Source of the DNA: Prinia subflava
Lineage: Eukaryota > Chordata > Aves > Passeriformes > Cisticolidae
Reading direction: 5' to 3'
Assembly: GCF_021018805.1 (NCBI RefSeq)
Contig: NC_086258.1
Location: 5,185,081-5,249,080 of the forward strand
Length of the DNA: 64,000 nt
In this document: piece by piece, positions 47,571-58,741 of the stretch
Layout: each line of letters begins with the position of its first letter
Numbering within the stretch: position 1 is the first letter of the stretch
Notes under the pieces: model-generated
What the model was told of the DNA's origin: nothing
Seen by the model: only the letters and a program-made list of their open reading frames with translations
The model's database searches: none
Made by a program: the position numbers and the translations under genes

Positions 47571-48446
47571 GGGGGGAAACTAAGGGAGAGAAAATGGAAA
47601 AGACGAAGGCAACAGCAGCGGGCAAAGCAGGGGGAGGGGGAAAAAAAGAGGGCAGCAAAGGGAATGAAGAGCGCAAAGGAGGAAGAAAACCCGGGGTTTT
47701 GCGACAAAAAGCACAGGAGCTGCCTCGGCCGGTGCCGGTTGCGACAGGGGCAGCGGGAAGGGGCTGAGCCTGTTTGCCCAGCCCTGCTCTGCCCCTTCCC
47801 CGCACTGCTGGGGCTGGCACCGGCTCTGCCCTGGCACCAGAGCCCGGCTGATGTCCCTGCCCTGAGCACGGGTCCGGAGCGGCTGCTCAGGGCAGGGGGA
47901 AAGCAAACACAATTTAGTAATTAATTAATTAATCGTCACAGTTACCATGCCAGCATTAGAGGAGCTGCACGGCGCTGTTAAACAGGGAGATGCTGCATTT
48001 AAAGAGGTTGTAATTTGCGGTTTTTAAAAAGTCCTGGCCCGCTGCACTGATGAGATCCCTGCCTCATTCCCTACCCCATGGAATCCCCATGGCAGGGATC
48101 TGGGAAACAAGGACCAAAGCTCTGAGAGCTGCCAGCCAGCCATCTCCAAAAGGGTTTATTTGCCCCGGGGAGCAAAGCCACGTCCCGCTGCCCTCGGTGT
48201 CCCCAAGGTCTCCAAACACACCTGAAGCCACCAAGCACTTTGCCAGGCACGCACAAAATTAATTGCAGTTTCGGAGAACAAAAGCCTGCATTGCGGAGGC
48301 AGTAGGTTTTGGGGGGCGTCCTTTTATGCTGAAGAAATCCAAGGTTTTGCAAGTTGAATTTCCTCCAGCTGCTATTGCTTCACGCCTGAGCAAACAGCCC
48401 AGCAGCGGGACATGGGGGTGGGGATGTCCAGCACTGCTGGCTGCCC
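47571..48446. other. Intergenic: COL27A1 to first lipocalin gene
   Basis: A purine-rich tail, then a GC-rich stretch to about 47890, then a TAATTAATTAATTAAT tract at 47918-47933. Nearer the gene, a C/EBP-like TTTTGCAAG sits at 48345-48353. No gene was found. Confidence 0.6.
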
Positions 48447-48454
48447 TATATAAG
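48447..48454 (+). promoter_or_regulatory. TATA box of first lipocalin gene
   Basis: TATATAAG, 58 bp before the ATG, which places transcription start near 48477 and gives a 5' UTR of about 35 bases. It is the only well-placed TATA box in the cluster. Confidence 0.8.
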
Positions 48455-48511
48455 GGACAGGGCTGAGCACCAGCCTGGCAGAACAGGAGAACCCTCCTGG
48501 ACAGCCAGGAG

Positions 48512-48625
48512 ATGTTGGCCACCCTCGCCCTGTTCGTGGGGCTGCCCCTGGCCCTGGGCACCGAGCCCTCCCCAAGCTGCGCCCCGCTCATCCCGGTCAC
48601 CTTCGACAACAGCACCGTCCCTCAG
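48512..48625 (+). CDS. ORM1: Lipocalin copy 1, exon 1
   Basis: Start codon, signal peptide (MLATLALFVGLPLALG) and mature N-terminus with C23 and sequon N33. Donor GTAAGC, phase 0. Confidence 0.88.
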
Positions 48626-50670
48626 GTAAGCCCTGCCCTCCTGCAAGGCACCATCCCCTCCTGTCCTGTCAGCATCCCCAGCCCTTGTGGATAACCCAGG
48701 AGGTCGTGGGAGGAGCATTGGCAGCTCTGTGTTTATCTCATGGCCTGTCCATGCTTGTTTTCCTAAAACAAAATCCAGACTGCTGCAGAGGAGCCCAGGC
48801 AAGGGTGAAGCCTTGCAGCTCTGCAATCACAATCTCAGGAGCAGGCACTTCTGGGGGTTCCTGCCTCCATCTCCCTGCAAACCAGGGCAGCACCATCCCA
48901 ATGCCTCACCACTCTGTTTTAGTCCTTTAAGTGATGGTGGCTGAGGTCACGAGCCTCCATCCGCAAACCCTTCACTGCATAAACAGTGTTTAGTCCCTCG
49001 GGAGCTTTTAATGGGAGGAAAGCAATGACAGCCTGGCATGGAGCAGGAGAAACACCATTGCAGAAAGGACTGCCCATCCTGGGAGCTGGAGCAGCGCCTT
49101 AACAGAACGGGGACAAAACCCAGAGACCCTCACAGCCCAGAGCCTGCCCAGGGCAGTCACCTACAAGAGGTGCTCTGGCTGTGGGACAGAAGGACACAGG
49201 ACACAGCATCTGCTGTCACTCACAGGGTGCCTGTGGGGGAAGCTGGCACAGCCCCTCCAACCTTCCCCACTCTGCTCCCCTCTGCAGATCCTGGGAGAGT
49301 GGTTCTACATTGCTGGTGCCTCCAAGTATCCCCCTCACGTGGCACAGATGAGAGCAGTGACATTTGGGGCTTTTTCCTTCTCTCCTGGCAGCCATGAGGA
49401 CGAGCTCAACATCACTGAAATCATAAGAATGTAAGGACAGGGATTCATGCCCTGATCTGGCTCCCCCATCCCCAGGGGCATTTCTACCTCTGGTGTCATC
49501 CTCTGGGCTGAGACACCCAACAAATTTGGGGCTGGAGAGCAGCTCTGGCACATTTATTTAAGCTCTGCAGTCCTGCTCATGTTCCAAATCTCTCAGGTTT
49601 GGTTGGGGCAAGCTTGGGGGTATTTGCTCCCTCTGACCTCTCTTGCCCCACAGGAATGAGACATGTGTGGTGAGGAACTCCAGCAGGGTCCAGGTCTTCC
49701 ATCAGAACTCCACCATGAAGCAGGGTAAAGCTCCAGGGGATTGGGATGGGATGACTCAGCCACCCCTTGAACCCTCCTCCTTCTGCCCCCCAGTACTTGG
49801 TACCCTGAGCCTTTTACACCTAAAATCATCTCTGGAGGTGGGGGTAAAAAATTTCTTCCTCCACACACCACATCTCTGGCAGTACTGTGGGACCAGAGTG
49901 GTCCCCACTGGGATGGGTCACAAGGATAAGAGGTCATGAGCCTCAGCATGGGGTGGCTTCTCACCAGTGGGGGAATCTCACTCTCTCCACACCTTCCAGT
50001 TACTGATGATGAGATGCCTGCCGTGGCCAGACTGATCCAAAGTGACAAAGACCTGATGATCCTGAACCACATCGAAACTGACCTCCCAAATCTGATTCTC
50101 TCAGGTGAGCAGATGCTTCCCCAGGAACAAATCAAGGGGCATGGACATCTCCAGTCCTCACAAGCAGGGCAAAAAGCCCCTTTTCCCCTGATACAGAGAG
50201 GGGAAAGATGGGGACAGGCAGTGAGCTCCCCATGTGCACTATGGGGATCACCCAGGAGCAAAGCAACCCTAAAACTCCACTTCTTTCCCCCCCTTCACCA
50301 TTCCTCTGACAGCACGGACACCCAACGTGAGCAAGGAGCACATGGAGGAGTTCAAAGCCCAGCTGCACTGCCTGGGCTTCACTGAGGAGGATGTGTTCTA
50401 CACCTCCACAGAGGTACAAACCCCTCCCCGGGGGGGATGAGCCCCAGGGCAGGTTCTGTTTCCAGCTGGGATGGGGGTTTGGGGGAAATGCAAGTTCAGT
50501 CCTCCAGCACAGCTCCTCTGCTGTGCATCCTGCTCCTCCTCAAGCATCCCAGCCCAGCCATTCCTGGTGGTTCTGGGGTGAGGGAGCTCCAGGAGCTTCT
50601 CTCCTCTCTCCCATAGCACGCCTGTCCCCTGCCTGGGGATGAAGACAGTGAAGATCCACAACTGGGGTAA
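48512..50670 (+). CDS. ORM1: Orosomucoid (alpha-1-acid glycoprotein)-like lipocalin, copy 1
   Basis: Predicted 195-residue secreted lipocalin from six exons: 48512-48625, 49288-49430, 49654-49724, 50000-50104, 50313-50413 and 50617-50670. Exon sizes are 114, 143, 71, 105, 101 and 54 bp with GT-AG introns. Residues 1-16 form a hydrophobic signal peptide. The lipocalin G-x-W motif is GEW (41-43) in LGEWFYIAGASKYP. Cysteines 23, 90, 164 and 181 match the two disulfides of the alpha-1-acid glycoprotein family. Six N-glycosylation sequons (N33, N79, N87, N94, N104, N149) fit a heavily glycosylated plasma or egg protein. Human AGP has 201 residues and also six exons. The position next to COL27A1 matches the mammalian ORM locus. 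Family members bind basic and lipophilic ligands and are acute-phase proteins in mammals; the avian relative is ovoglycoprotein. The gene symbol is by family and synteny, not proven one-to-one orthology. Confidence 0.88.
49288..49430 (+). CDS. ORM1: Lipocalin copy 1, exon 2
   Basis: 143 bp, phase 0 in and phase 2 out. Holds the G-x-W strand A motif and the first barrel strands. Acceptor tctgcag, donor GTAAGG. Confidence 0.9.
49654..49724 (+). CDS. ORM1: Lipocalin copy 1, exon 3
   Basis: 71 bp; begins by completing Met86, then NETCVVRNSS. Contains C90 and three sequons within 20 residues. Acceptor ccacag, donor GTAAAG. Confidence 0.88.
50000..50104 (+). CDS. ORM1: Lipocalin copy 1, exon 4
   Basis: 105 bp, phase 1 in and out; encodes VTDDEMPAVARLIQSDKD onward through the central barrel strands. 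Acceptor ccttccag, donor GTGAGC. Confidence 0.87.
50313..50413 (+). CDS. ORM1: Lipocalin copy 1, exon 5
   Basis: 101 bp; encodes the C-terminal alpha helix, SKEHMEEFKAQLHCLGF with C164, and the sequon NVS. Acceptor ctgacag, donor GTACAA. Confidence 0.88.
50617..50670 (+). CDS. ORM1: Lipocalin copy 1, exon 6 and stop
   Basis: HACPLPGDEDSEDPQLG and TAA: a short acidic tail with C181. Acceptor cccatag. Confidence 0.87.
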   Translation, partial: HACPLPGDEDSEDPQLG

Positions 50671-50818
50671 CCCCCATGGGCTGGGTCAGCTGCTCCATCC
50701 TCATCCTCCTCCAGCCCCAGCCAGGCTCAGCACAGCCTCAGAACCTCTGATCCTATCCATGTTTTGGTTTTTCCTCCTGGATTAAACACTCAGCTTCACT
50801 GTTCTCAACTGGGCCCAA

Positions 50819-50824
50819 AATAAA
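50819..50824 (+). promoter_or_regulatory. Polyadenylation signal AATAAA (lipocalin copy 1)
   Basis: Canonical hexamer about 150 bp after the stop. An ATTAAA variant lies at 50781-50786. Confidence 0.7.
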
Positions 50825-51907
50825 CTCCTGTGTTTCACCCACTGGCTGCTCCTGCTCCATCTACTCTGGGACCCCCTCCTGCCCGTGGTGCTGCATCTCC
50901 AAACCCACCCAGAGATGTGAAATGCTCCAGACAAACCCAACCAGGGCCAAGCATAGCAGTGGGCACAGAGGGGCTCACCCCTCACGACAGCTCTGTGGTG
51001 GCAGGGGACCCTCCCAGCCTCAGGACATTGGGACATGAGCACCCACCCATCAGGGTGACACACAGACCTGCCAACCCCTTCGAGTCTCCCCCACCACAGC
51101 ACTCTCAGCACCTCAACACACCCATCCTCAATTTTCAAGCCAAATCCTACAAGGCTCCATCTCCACCACGGGCTTGTGCAGGGGTCACTGCAGGGTGGGG
51201 TGACAAGAGGTGACACTGCACCTTCCCCAGGTGTCCCTCAGGAGGGGAAAGAGGGGACATGGGAAAAGCCATCACCCACAGCCAGACCAAAATGTTCAGG
51301 GAGGCTCTGCTGCCACAGAGGAAAAGGAACACAAACTGCCAGAGAAACAAGACCTGCTTGTCTGACAGCACAGGGACAGCAGCAGGACAGGGAGGTCAGG
51401 GAGCTGCCACGGGGGATGTGTCCAACAGGACAGGGCTGACCTCTGAGGCCCATAAGCACCACCTTTAAGGCCAGTTTTGGCAAAAGCACCTTCTCTCCAA
51501 AGCCCCCTTGGGTTTGCCTGAGATTGGGGTGGGGGTGTCTGCAGCCAAACCAGCACTAGGAGGGCTGCACATCTCACTAGCAGAGCAAGAGGTGACTACG
51601 GCAGCCGCTCGCAGGGAAAAAATGGGCAAATTTAGAGCAGACTCAAGTTTTAATGCAGTAACTGCATCACAACAGCCCTCTCCTACCAACCCCTGCCAAC
51701 AGCAGCCACATCCGAGGCTGGGGCGGGTGCCAAGCACGTGGCTCTTCCCTGGGCATTGCCCCCAAAAGGCGCCGGTTGCGACACAGGTGCAGATCCGGCA
51801 GCTCTGGGCACATCCTGTCCCCTCCCAGCAGAGCTGCAGGAGCCAACAGCGTCTGTCTGTCTGTCTGTCTGTCCAGCACTGTGCTCACCCCGTGTGCTCA
51901 CACAGCC
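50825..51907. other. Intergenic between the two lipocalin genes
   Basis: About 1.1 kb with no gene or repeat family recognised. A CTGT microsatellite lies at 51851-51873, directly before the second gene. No TATA box is present at the expected distance from the second ATG. Confidence 0.65.
51851..51873. repeat. GTCT microsatellite upstream of lipocalin copy 2
   Basis: Five to six tandem GTCT units, 35-57 bp before the ATG, so probably in the core promoter or 5' UTR. Confidence 0.85.
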
Positions 51908-52012
51908 ATGGGCATGGCCGGGCTCGTGGCCGTGCTGGGCCTGGCAGTGCTGCTGCCCACGGACGCTGTCCCCTGCGGAGCCCAGCGCCCTGACAACTCC
52001 ACGGCCTCCAAG
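51908..52012 (+). CDS. Lipocalin copy 2, exon 1
   Basis: ATG in a good context (cagccATGG), signal peptide, then VPCGAQ with C23 and sequon N30. Donor GTAGGA, phase 0. Confidence 0.82.
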
Positions 52013-55000
52013 GTAGGAGACACCAGCCTGGGGCTGCCCCACGCCTGCAGCCAGCTTGAGGGGGCTCTGCTAAGCCTCGCTGTCCCTCGGGAAAGGGGAA
52101 AACCCCACCTTGTCCCCATTGCTCCCCCAGCACATCTGACACTGTGCTGTCAGTGAAACGCCTGCAACAAACGGGAAAACAGTGTTTGCTTCCCAAAACA
52201 CCTCGAATGACCCAGTTTTCTCAGGTTCCCAACAGTGACCTTTAAACAAGGCTGGGTATTTTGTGGTGCAAATCCCCCGGGACAAAGCTGGGCTGCCCTG
52301 ACCCTGCCACACCACCCAGGGCACCCACAGCCGGTGCCAGCACCCTTCCCAACCCCCAAACCCAGAGCAATCCATATTCTGGGTTTGCTCTGAAATCATT
52401 CCAGGGAGAGCTCCTGGGTTCTACATCATGGTTGCAATTTATTTGATTTTTCTCCCAGTTCATTTGCAAATGTTTCACTCAGTCGCTGCAAATGCAAGAG
52501 GGAGAACTGGCAGCACTGTCAATTTTTGCCAAGGGGAGGGTGGAAATCTCAGGGTTTCTCCTGCAAAGGGAGCTGTCACCAGGCTGTCCCTCCCTCCCGC
52601 AGCTGCTGGGGACGTGGCTGTACGTGGCGGGGGCTGCCCAGTTCCCCCAGCACCGCGTGGAGATGCTGCTCATCGACCACGCCTATGTGCGCCTGGAGCC
52701 CGGGGCCGCCGGGCAGGAGCTGCTCATCAGCCACTACGTGGCCGTGTAAGATGCAGTCCCCGTGCTCCCAGCCCATCCCCTCCCTGCTACAGCCCTAAAA
52801 CCTTTCAGCACAAGATACGAGCACGGGTTCGGATTGGTTCCTCCCAAAGGAGTCTCTCCTGCCTGTTCTGTGCACCCTCTCCCCCCTCTCCTTTGTTTAC
52901 TTATTTATTTCAACAGTAAGGTTTACGCAGGTTTTGCAGGGCGCAGAGGTCTCACAAGCACCAAGCCCTGCAGGCATGGGGGATGCAGGCAAGGAGAAGA
53001 CCTCTCTAGAAGTCCTCATGCCACGGCTGCTGGCTCTGCCAGGCTCCAAAAGCTGCTTCCCCCACAGGGTCAGGGTTTCAGGGGATGAATTTCTCCGTGC
53101 CAGAGCAGGCAGCACTTTGAGGTTTCAGTTATTTCAGGGTGGAAAAGATCTGACCACCGAGGATGGGGGCAGCAATGGCAAGGCTGAGACCACGAGGTGC
53201 CACTGGAGGTCAGGAACGCCTAGATTTCAACAGCGAGAGGAATTAACCCTGAGGAGGAGGTGTCAGATGCCCGGTGTGGGGTCAGGACCAGGGCCAGGGC
53301 TTTGCTGATCCTCTCCAGACCACGGCATCACCTCCTTCCCCTCTCTCTCCAGGGGGGACCAATGTTTCACCAACAACCTCACGTACCTGGAGGTCACTGC
53401 CGGTAACGCCACGCTGGTGAGGAACGGTGAGCAGCACGGGTGGGTTATTACCCAGCCCACGCTTTCACGTGGATTGAGACACACAAGGACCGTGTCCCTG
53501 TTTTACAGTATCTGATGCCTTTTATTCCTGAGTCTCTTTGCCTGTTTGAAGCCTCAGTGGGCTCCAAAGAGCTCCCTAAACCCAGGGGCACCCAGGGTGT
53601 TCCTGCTCCTGGGGGATCACAGCCCCAGCCACATTAAACCCACAGAGTAATGCTGTGCCAGGAGCAAACCTGCTCCCATCCCTGCAGGACAACCCCATCC
53701 TGTTTGTGAAGTTATTTCCCAATCCCTTGGGGGAGGGAGGGAACACTCGTGGCAGGTTTCAGAGAATTAATGAAGCCTCTTGTTGGGAGTCGCTTCCTCC
53801 TTGCTGAGGAAGTGGGGCGAGCCAGTCTGGGGTGGGATTGCAGCCCCTGGGATACAGTTTGCACTGACCCCTCATACCCTGAGTCCCAGCACACCCCAAC
53901 AACAGGGCAGGAGCTGGGGGACCTTGGCTCTTTCACACCCTAGCCCCATTTTTAAGATCTACAAATTGTATAAACCAAGAGCCAAAAAAATCACCCTATT
54001 TCAGGACATTTGTCTTCACCTGCTACTGAGGGTTGAATGCCAGGGACTACTGACATTGCCCACAGCCGGGCTGGAGTTTATTGCTGCTGCAGCACAGAAA
54101 ATCTGAGTTATTGTATCTGTTCTCTCCCAGCCAAGACCCAGCAAATTGAGGGGATGCTGATGAACATGAGCTCTGAAAACCTTCTGCTCATCCAGTACCA
54201 AATGCAGAGGGAAAGGACGTATTTGGGGCAGTATCTCTACGGTATGAAACTCCATCCTAAAGTAATTTAAAGCTATTGCGGGACACCCAAACACACACAC
54301 AAAATTATCAACTAAGACCACACAGCAACTTGGTTTCACCAACAGGCAGTGACTTTTCTGAGAGCAATGCTCCAGGGGTCATGGGATTTGCAAACCCCAT
54401 TAAACCCCACATCTGTTGGAAAGAAGAGCGAGTTAAAGACCAAACCAACCTACACCATAAATATTCAAAGAACAGGAAGCAAATACAATTCAGCATCGAT
54501 ATCACTGTAAAAATCTCAAAACTTTCAAGCCAACCATGATGTTTCAGTACTTACCTCCCAGGGCAGAGCATGTGGCTTTGCAGTGCTAAAGCTGATCAGA
54601 TTTAACCACAAACCCATAAAGCAGCACTTTTGACCCTGACAAGGCTCCCCATCATCTTGCCAGGCTGCAAAGTAGCTGCTTAAGAGATTTTGAAGACACA
54701 TACAGAAAACTGCCCCCATACTCTGCCTCAGTCCCTCCTGACACTCCAGGAGTATCAAACCATCCTGCAATCCCTTTAAGCACACAGGACCAGAGTTGTT
54801 TGGGAGAGGGTTAAACAAGTGATGCCCAAGGCTGGTTTTGTTCAGGTGTGTTCACTGTGGGGGTGAGAGACCCCCATACAGACCACATCCACAGCAAGCA
54901 CTGGTGGGGATGAGGGCAGCAAGGACAGGGACAAGGCACAAAGAGCTGTGCTGAGGCCACCAATCCATATCTCAACACCTGACAAATCCTTCTCCCTCTG

Positions 55001-56610
55001 CAGCCCGGAACCTGGGAATCAGCTCAGCCGAGCGGGAGGAGTTTGAGCAGCACGCCGAGTGCCTGGGGCTGAGGGCGGAGCAGATCGTGTATGCGCCGTG
55101 GAGAACGGTACTGGGGACCGGGGGGACAGGGCACCAAAGCCACCACAGTCCCCCCAGGCAGGGCTGCAGACCAGGGCTGCACCTCCAGCTGCCAAACCGG
55201 GGTCTTGGAAACACGTGTTCAAAGTTCAAAGGCTTGCTTCAACACAGGATTAAAAGAGCACCCCTAAATCAAATACCCGCACCTGAGCATCCTCTCTGGG
55301 ACCCCTGGTAACAGCCTGCCTACCCCTGCCCGGGGGGAAAGAGGCAAGGGATTTTTACCCTGAAATTACTGATTTTGCCTTGAAACCCCCGATTTTGCTC
55401 CCCAGCAAGGACCAGCTGCCCCCAGGAGCTGCACAAAGGGCAGGAGGCCCCAGGGAGTTTTTCCTTCAGGTTTTCCACCAAAACATTTAGCAGGTCCAGT
55501 CCTCACCTCTGCCACCCAATTTCAGACGTTTTATCCTGCAAATGACCCAGACCCTGAGTCAGCTTGACAGGGGCTCTTGTTTGCAAAGTGAGGGTGAAAA
55601 AAACATCTTACCTTTGCTGCTCTATCCTGCTCATCTGCTCATCCACATCAGCAGGCTCTGAGTTCTCTGGTGCCCAAAACCCCACTCCAAGCAGCCAGGC
55701 TGGCTCCAGATTGTCCCCAGTACTTCTCCAGCCTCAAGAGGCTTCTTTTAAAACTGCCCCACAGGTTCAGGGGGGACAGAAGACAGAGAATGTAGGGGCA
55801 GAGGATGAAACCCTGGGCATGGAGCTGCCCCTGGGGCTGGGGCAAGGTGAGATCTCCTCTCCCATTCAGCAGACAAGCAGCACCTGGGAGGCAGAGCCAG
55901 CTCCTCTGCATTAACTGCACACAGCTGTGGACTGGGGGGTTGTAGGCTCAGAATCACATTTAAATTTGGGCAAAAGGAGGGGAATTACTCAGTACTTACA
56001 AGCACTGGTGCAACTGGGGTTGGCAGTTACTGGCCAAAGTGAGCCACTGCACCTGAGGAGTAAAAAAACCAATTGAACAAACACAGAAAACATTTTGGGG
56101 ACTCTTGCCATCAGGCTGAAGGAGGTGGGTGTGAACAGAGCTCTGGAGCAGACTCACAAACCCCCTGTCAGCTGCAGGCATCAACAGAACTCAACCTATG
56201 CTGAGTGCCTGAGCAGCACAAATTTTTTGCTTTTCCCCCCAAAGTCTGAGTTCCCCCTTTCCTTCAGAGCACACACAGCCCAGCTTTGCCACAGAAACCT
56301 GGTTTCCTCTTTCCAGCACAGGCCTGGAAAATGGCACCAGCAGGAGCTGAGCACCTGGGCAAGCAGTGTCTGCCTGGGGAAGCCCTCTTAGACATAATCA
56401 GCTAAAAGGGGAAAGGAAAATACTTTCTTGAGTGAATTCTCTTTTGCAGGCACCTTGGCAGATTTGCTTACCCTGTTTTTGTTGTTTTGACAGGAGGTGT
56501 GTCAAGTGGAAGAAGCTGAAGGCAGCAACAGCCCACACCCAGAGCCCGTGGCTGCAGTCACAGCATCACCTGCTCCAGGTACCCCCTGGCCTGGGAGCAC
56601 AGGGAACTGA
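51908..56610 (+). CDS. Orosomucoid-like lipocalin, copy 2 (divergent)
   Basis: Predicted 217-residue secreted lipocalin from six exons: 51908-52012, 52603-52745, 53353-53426, 54131-54241, 55004-55107 and 56494-56610. Exon phases are identical to copy 1 and exon 2 is the same length (143 bp), so the two arose by tandem duplication. Residues 1 to about 20 form the signal peptide; an alternative start at Met3 is possible. The G-x-W motif is GTW (38-40) in LLGTWLYVAGAAQFP. Cysteines 23, 87, 164 and 182 keep the two disulfides. Sequons are N30, N91, N101 and N119, two fewer than copy 1. The C-terminus carries a 35-residue Pro/Ala/Ser-rich tail that copy 1 lacks. Exons 1, 2 and 5 are very GC-rich. 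Protein identity to copy 1 looks low outside the motifs, so ligand preference may differ. All splice sites are intact, so it reads as functional. Confidence 0.82.
52013..52602 (+). other. Lipocalin copy 2, intron 1
   Basis: 590 bp; no feature seen beyond splice sites. Confidence 0.7.
52603..52745 (+). CDS. Lipocalin copy 2, exon 2
   Basis: 143 bp, exactly the size of the copy 1 counterpart; G-x-W motif and first strands. Strikingly GC-rich. Acceptor tcccgcag, donor GTAAGA. Confidence 0.87.
53353..53426 (+). CDS. Lipocalin copy 2, exon 3
   Basis: 74 bp, one codon longer than copy 1. Encodes GDQCFTNNLTYLEV with C87 and sequons N91 and N101. Acceptor tctccag, donor GTGAGC. Confidence 0.85.
53427..54130 (+). 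other. Lipocalin copy 2, intron 3
   Basis: 704 bp; nothing recognised. Confidence 0.7.
54131..54241 (+). CDS. Lipocalin copy 2, exon 4
   Basis: 111 bp; encodes TQQIEGMLMNMSSENLLLIQ onward through central strands, ending QYLY. Acceptor tcccag, donor GTATGA. Confidence 0.85.
54242..55003 (+). other. Lipocalin copy 2, intron 4
   Basis: 762 bp; nothing recognised. Confidence 0.7.
55004..55107 (+). CDS. Lipocalin copy 2, exon 5
   Basis: 104 bp; C-terminal helix SAEREEFEQHAECLGLRAEQ with C164, aligned with the copy 1 helix. Acceptor ctgcag, donor GTACTG. Confidence 0.86.
55108..56493 (+). other. Lipocalin copy 2, intron 5
   Basis: 1.39 kb, much longer than the copy 1 counterpart (203 bp). I see no repeat family or extra exon in it. 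Confidence 0.65.
56494..56610 (+). CDS. Lipocalin copy 2, exon 6 and stop
   Basis: EVCQVEEAEGSNSPHPEP followed by an Ala/Pro/Ser/Gly-rich tail and TGA; contains C182. The acceptor (gttttgacag) is good. AATAAA follows within 14 bases of the stop. Confidence 0.8.
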   Translation, partial: EVCQVEEAEGSNSPHPEPVAAVTASPAPGTPWPGSTGN

Positions 56611-56623
56611 CCCCACACAGGGC

Positions 56624-56629
56624 AATAAA
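56624..56629 (+). promoter_or_regulatory. Polyadenylation signal AATAAA (lipocalin copy 2)
   Basis: Canonical hexamer 14 bases after the stop codon, giving an unusually short 3' UTR. The proximity supports the exon 6 assignment. Confidence 0.8.
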
Positions 56630-58735
56630 CGTTTTCTTCAAAGCAGATGCAATTTGGTGCCAGATTGTTTGAGAGCAGAGGATTCTGAAGAGGTCAGAAG
56701 TGGGGTTTGCAAAAAAAAAAAAAACACCGCCCCCAAAAAAAAAAAATTCACCTTGTGTGTCATCCAGCTAGGAGTTAGGAGTGTCAGCCTGGAGCTTCCC
56801 ACTGAGCTTGGAAAGTGCTCTGCCAAAAAGCAGCGCTGCAATGCAGCAGTGAGAGACACCAGCCAGGAGAGGGCAATCATTAACTGATTTAAACAAGCAA
56901 CCCAAGCATTTGAGATAAGGCTGCAAAGGTAGGTGTAAGTGCAGAGCCGGAGGAAAAGGGGGCTTAGCTAAAAGGAGCCACCCAATTCCCTTGACAGCAG
57001 CCTCACTGCCAGGTAGCCCAGGTGGGACAGAAGTTCCTGCCCACAGCCTCTGGACCAGGCAAGTGCTCCCTGAAAATGCTCATCCACAGCTTGGTTTGCA
57101 CACCGTGTCTGACACTGATAAATTATCCTCCTGCCAGAGGGAGGGGGTGCTAACCCAACTCAGCCTGGATTTTTAGCTTCCCAGAGAAAACATCATGCTT
57201 TCTCATTTCTCAGCAAGCTCAGCACCCTGGAGATGAGAAGTGCCGAGAATGACATTGCTCTCCAAGCCTCCCTGCACTCGTCAGGCACCTCATACACCCC
57301 TTACCCCAGCCCCAAAGAGGGGACAGCACCAACACTACCACTGTGAAAGTGCACAAGTGGGCATGGTGCTGCTGCATGTCTGCAGAGTAATTCAGTCTCC
57401 TCTCCAACTTAGTAATTAAGTACTGAAAATATCTCTCTTCCTTAAAAAGGAAGAAAATGAGAAAAGCCAGAGGGAAGGCAGCAGCGAGCCCTGTGACTCC
57501 CTCTGGAGCTTCAGGGTGCTCAGTTTCTGTCCAGCTGCCTTTACCAGGCAGAATTTCAGTGCTAAGCCTTTGGAGTGACTGCTCTAGCAAAAATTAATTT
57601 TACAAGATCTCAGAATCATTAAGGTTGGAAAAGATCTCCAAGGTCAAGTCCAATCTGTGACTGATTCCCGCCTTGTCAACCAGACCAGAGTGCCACATCC
57701 AGTCATTCCTTGGACATTTCCAGGGATGGTGACTCCACCACCTTCCCAGGCAGCCCCTTCCAATGCTTGACAAATCTTTCAGTGAAGAAATTCCTCCTGA
57801 TGTCCAATCTGAACATCCCCTGGCACAGCTTGAGGCCATTCCCTCTCCTCCTGTCCCTGTTCCCTGGGAGCAGAGCCTGACCCCCACCTGACTGCACCCT
57901 CCTGTGTCAGGGAATTGTGGTGAGAAGGTCCTCCCTGAGATTGCTTTTCTGCAGGATAAAAAATAAGTTCAGCCCATTCCCTCCAGGTTTCGAGGCACAG
58001 GTACCCAGCCAGCCCTTGCTTCACCCACCTCTTTATCAGCAGTGATGTGAAACAACTCCCCAGCCTCTCCAGGGGCTGAGGGGATGCTGGCAGCAGCCTC
58101 CAGTGCTGCAGCTCAAGGGCCCATCTCAGCTGACACCAGCAGAGAGCTGTGGCTCAGATTACAAAAACCCAGACTTTAGGAGCAGATTTATAGCTGAATA
58201 AAAGCTTTGAATTATAGTAGGAGACATAAGGAACAAACAAAGCCAGTCTGGCCCCCAGAGCAAGTTTTGTTAACCAAATTAGAGGCCACTTGCACTACCA
58301 GCTATGGCTCTTGAATGACCTTCAACCCAACCCTGTCTGGGTTGTTATTTACAAAAAAAAAAACTTGTACAAAGCCTTTATTTTGAAAACTGTATAAGCC
58401 AGCTTCCTTCAAGGGGATAATGGGACTGCAGAGCTTTCAGTTTTTCCGGGAAATTCACTTCTCTGAACAGAGTGTTACAGATACTGCAGAGATGAGCAAA
58501 GTCCAGCAACACTCAGAGACAGGTAAACAGTGTCTGAACATCCCTGACTCATCACCAACACCATCAGCCTTCATCTTGCTGGCTTTGCTTTTAAGCATTC
58601 TGTTCTCCCAGTCCTCATAGTGAGAAACTTCCCAGTGTCAACGTCCCTGGTGAGAATTAGCCCAGGAAGAGTCTGACCCCAAAGAGCACCAATAAAACAC
58701 AAAGAGGTGGAGACGTGGTATCTCTTTATCAGACC
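56630..58735. other. Intergenic between convergent lipocalin copy 2 and SLC25A25
   Basis: Contains two A-rich runs near 56711-56747, a CR1 element at about 57607-58110 (listed separately), and a minus-strand AATAAA candidate at 58377-58382. No gene was found. Confidence 0.65.
57607..58110 (-). mobile_element. CR1 LINE 3' segment (minus strand)
   Basis: Read on the + strand it shows the reverse complement of a CR1 end in order: 'cagaatcattaaggttgg', 'tggacatttccagggatgg', 'ttcctcctgatgtccaatct', 'aggccattccctctcctcct' and 'cagcctctccaggggctga'. The element's 3' end is at the left. It is the longest repeat copy in the window; the right boundary is approximate and no reading frame remains. Confidence 0.85.
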
Positions 58736-58741
58736 TTTATT
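58736..58741 (-). promoter_or_regulatory. Candidate polyadenylation signal for SLC25A25
   Basis: TTTATT on the + strand, AATAAA on the minus strand; the nearest hexamer after the stop codon. Confidence 0.5.

Noticed and set aside
47105..47924. Long open frames of 242 and 254 codons on opposite strands
   Set aside because: They exist only because a 26-bp purine repeat lacks stop codons in several frames; translations are Glu/Arg/Lys or Ser/Pro/Leu monotony with no domain.
47734..51783. Shared 13-mer GCCGGTTGCGACA upstream of both lipocalin genes (47734 and 51771)
   Set aside because: The distances to the ATGs differ widely (778 and 137 bp), and a 13-base match is expected by chance many times in a 64-kb window.
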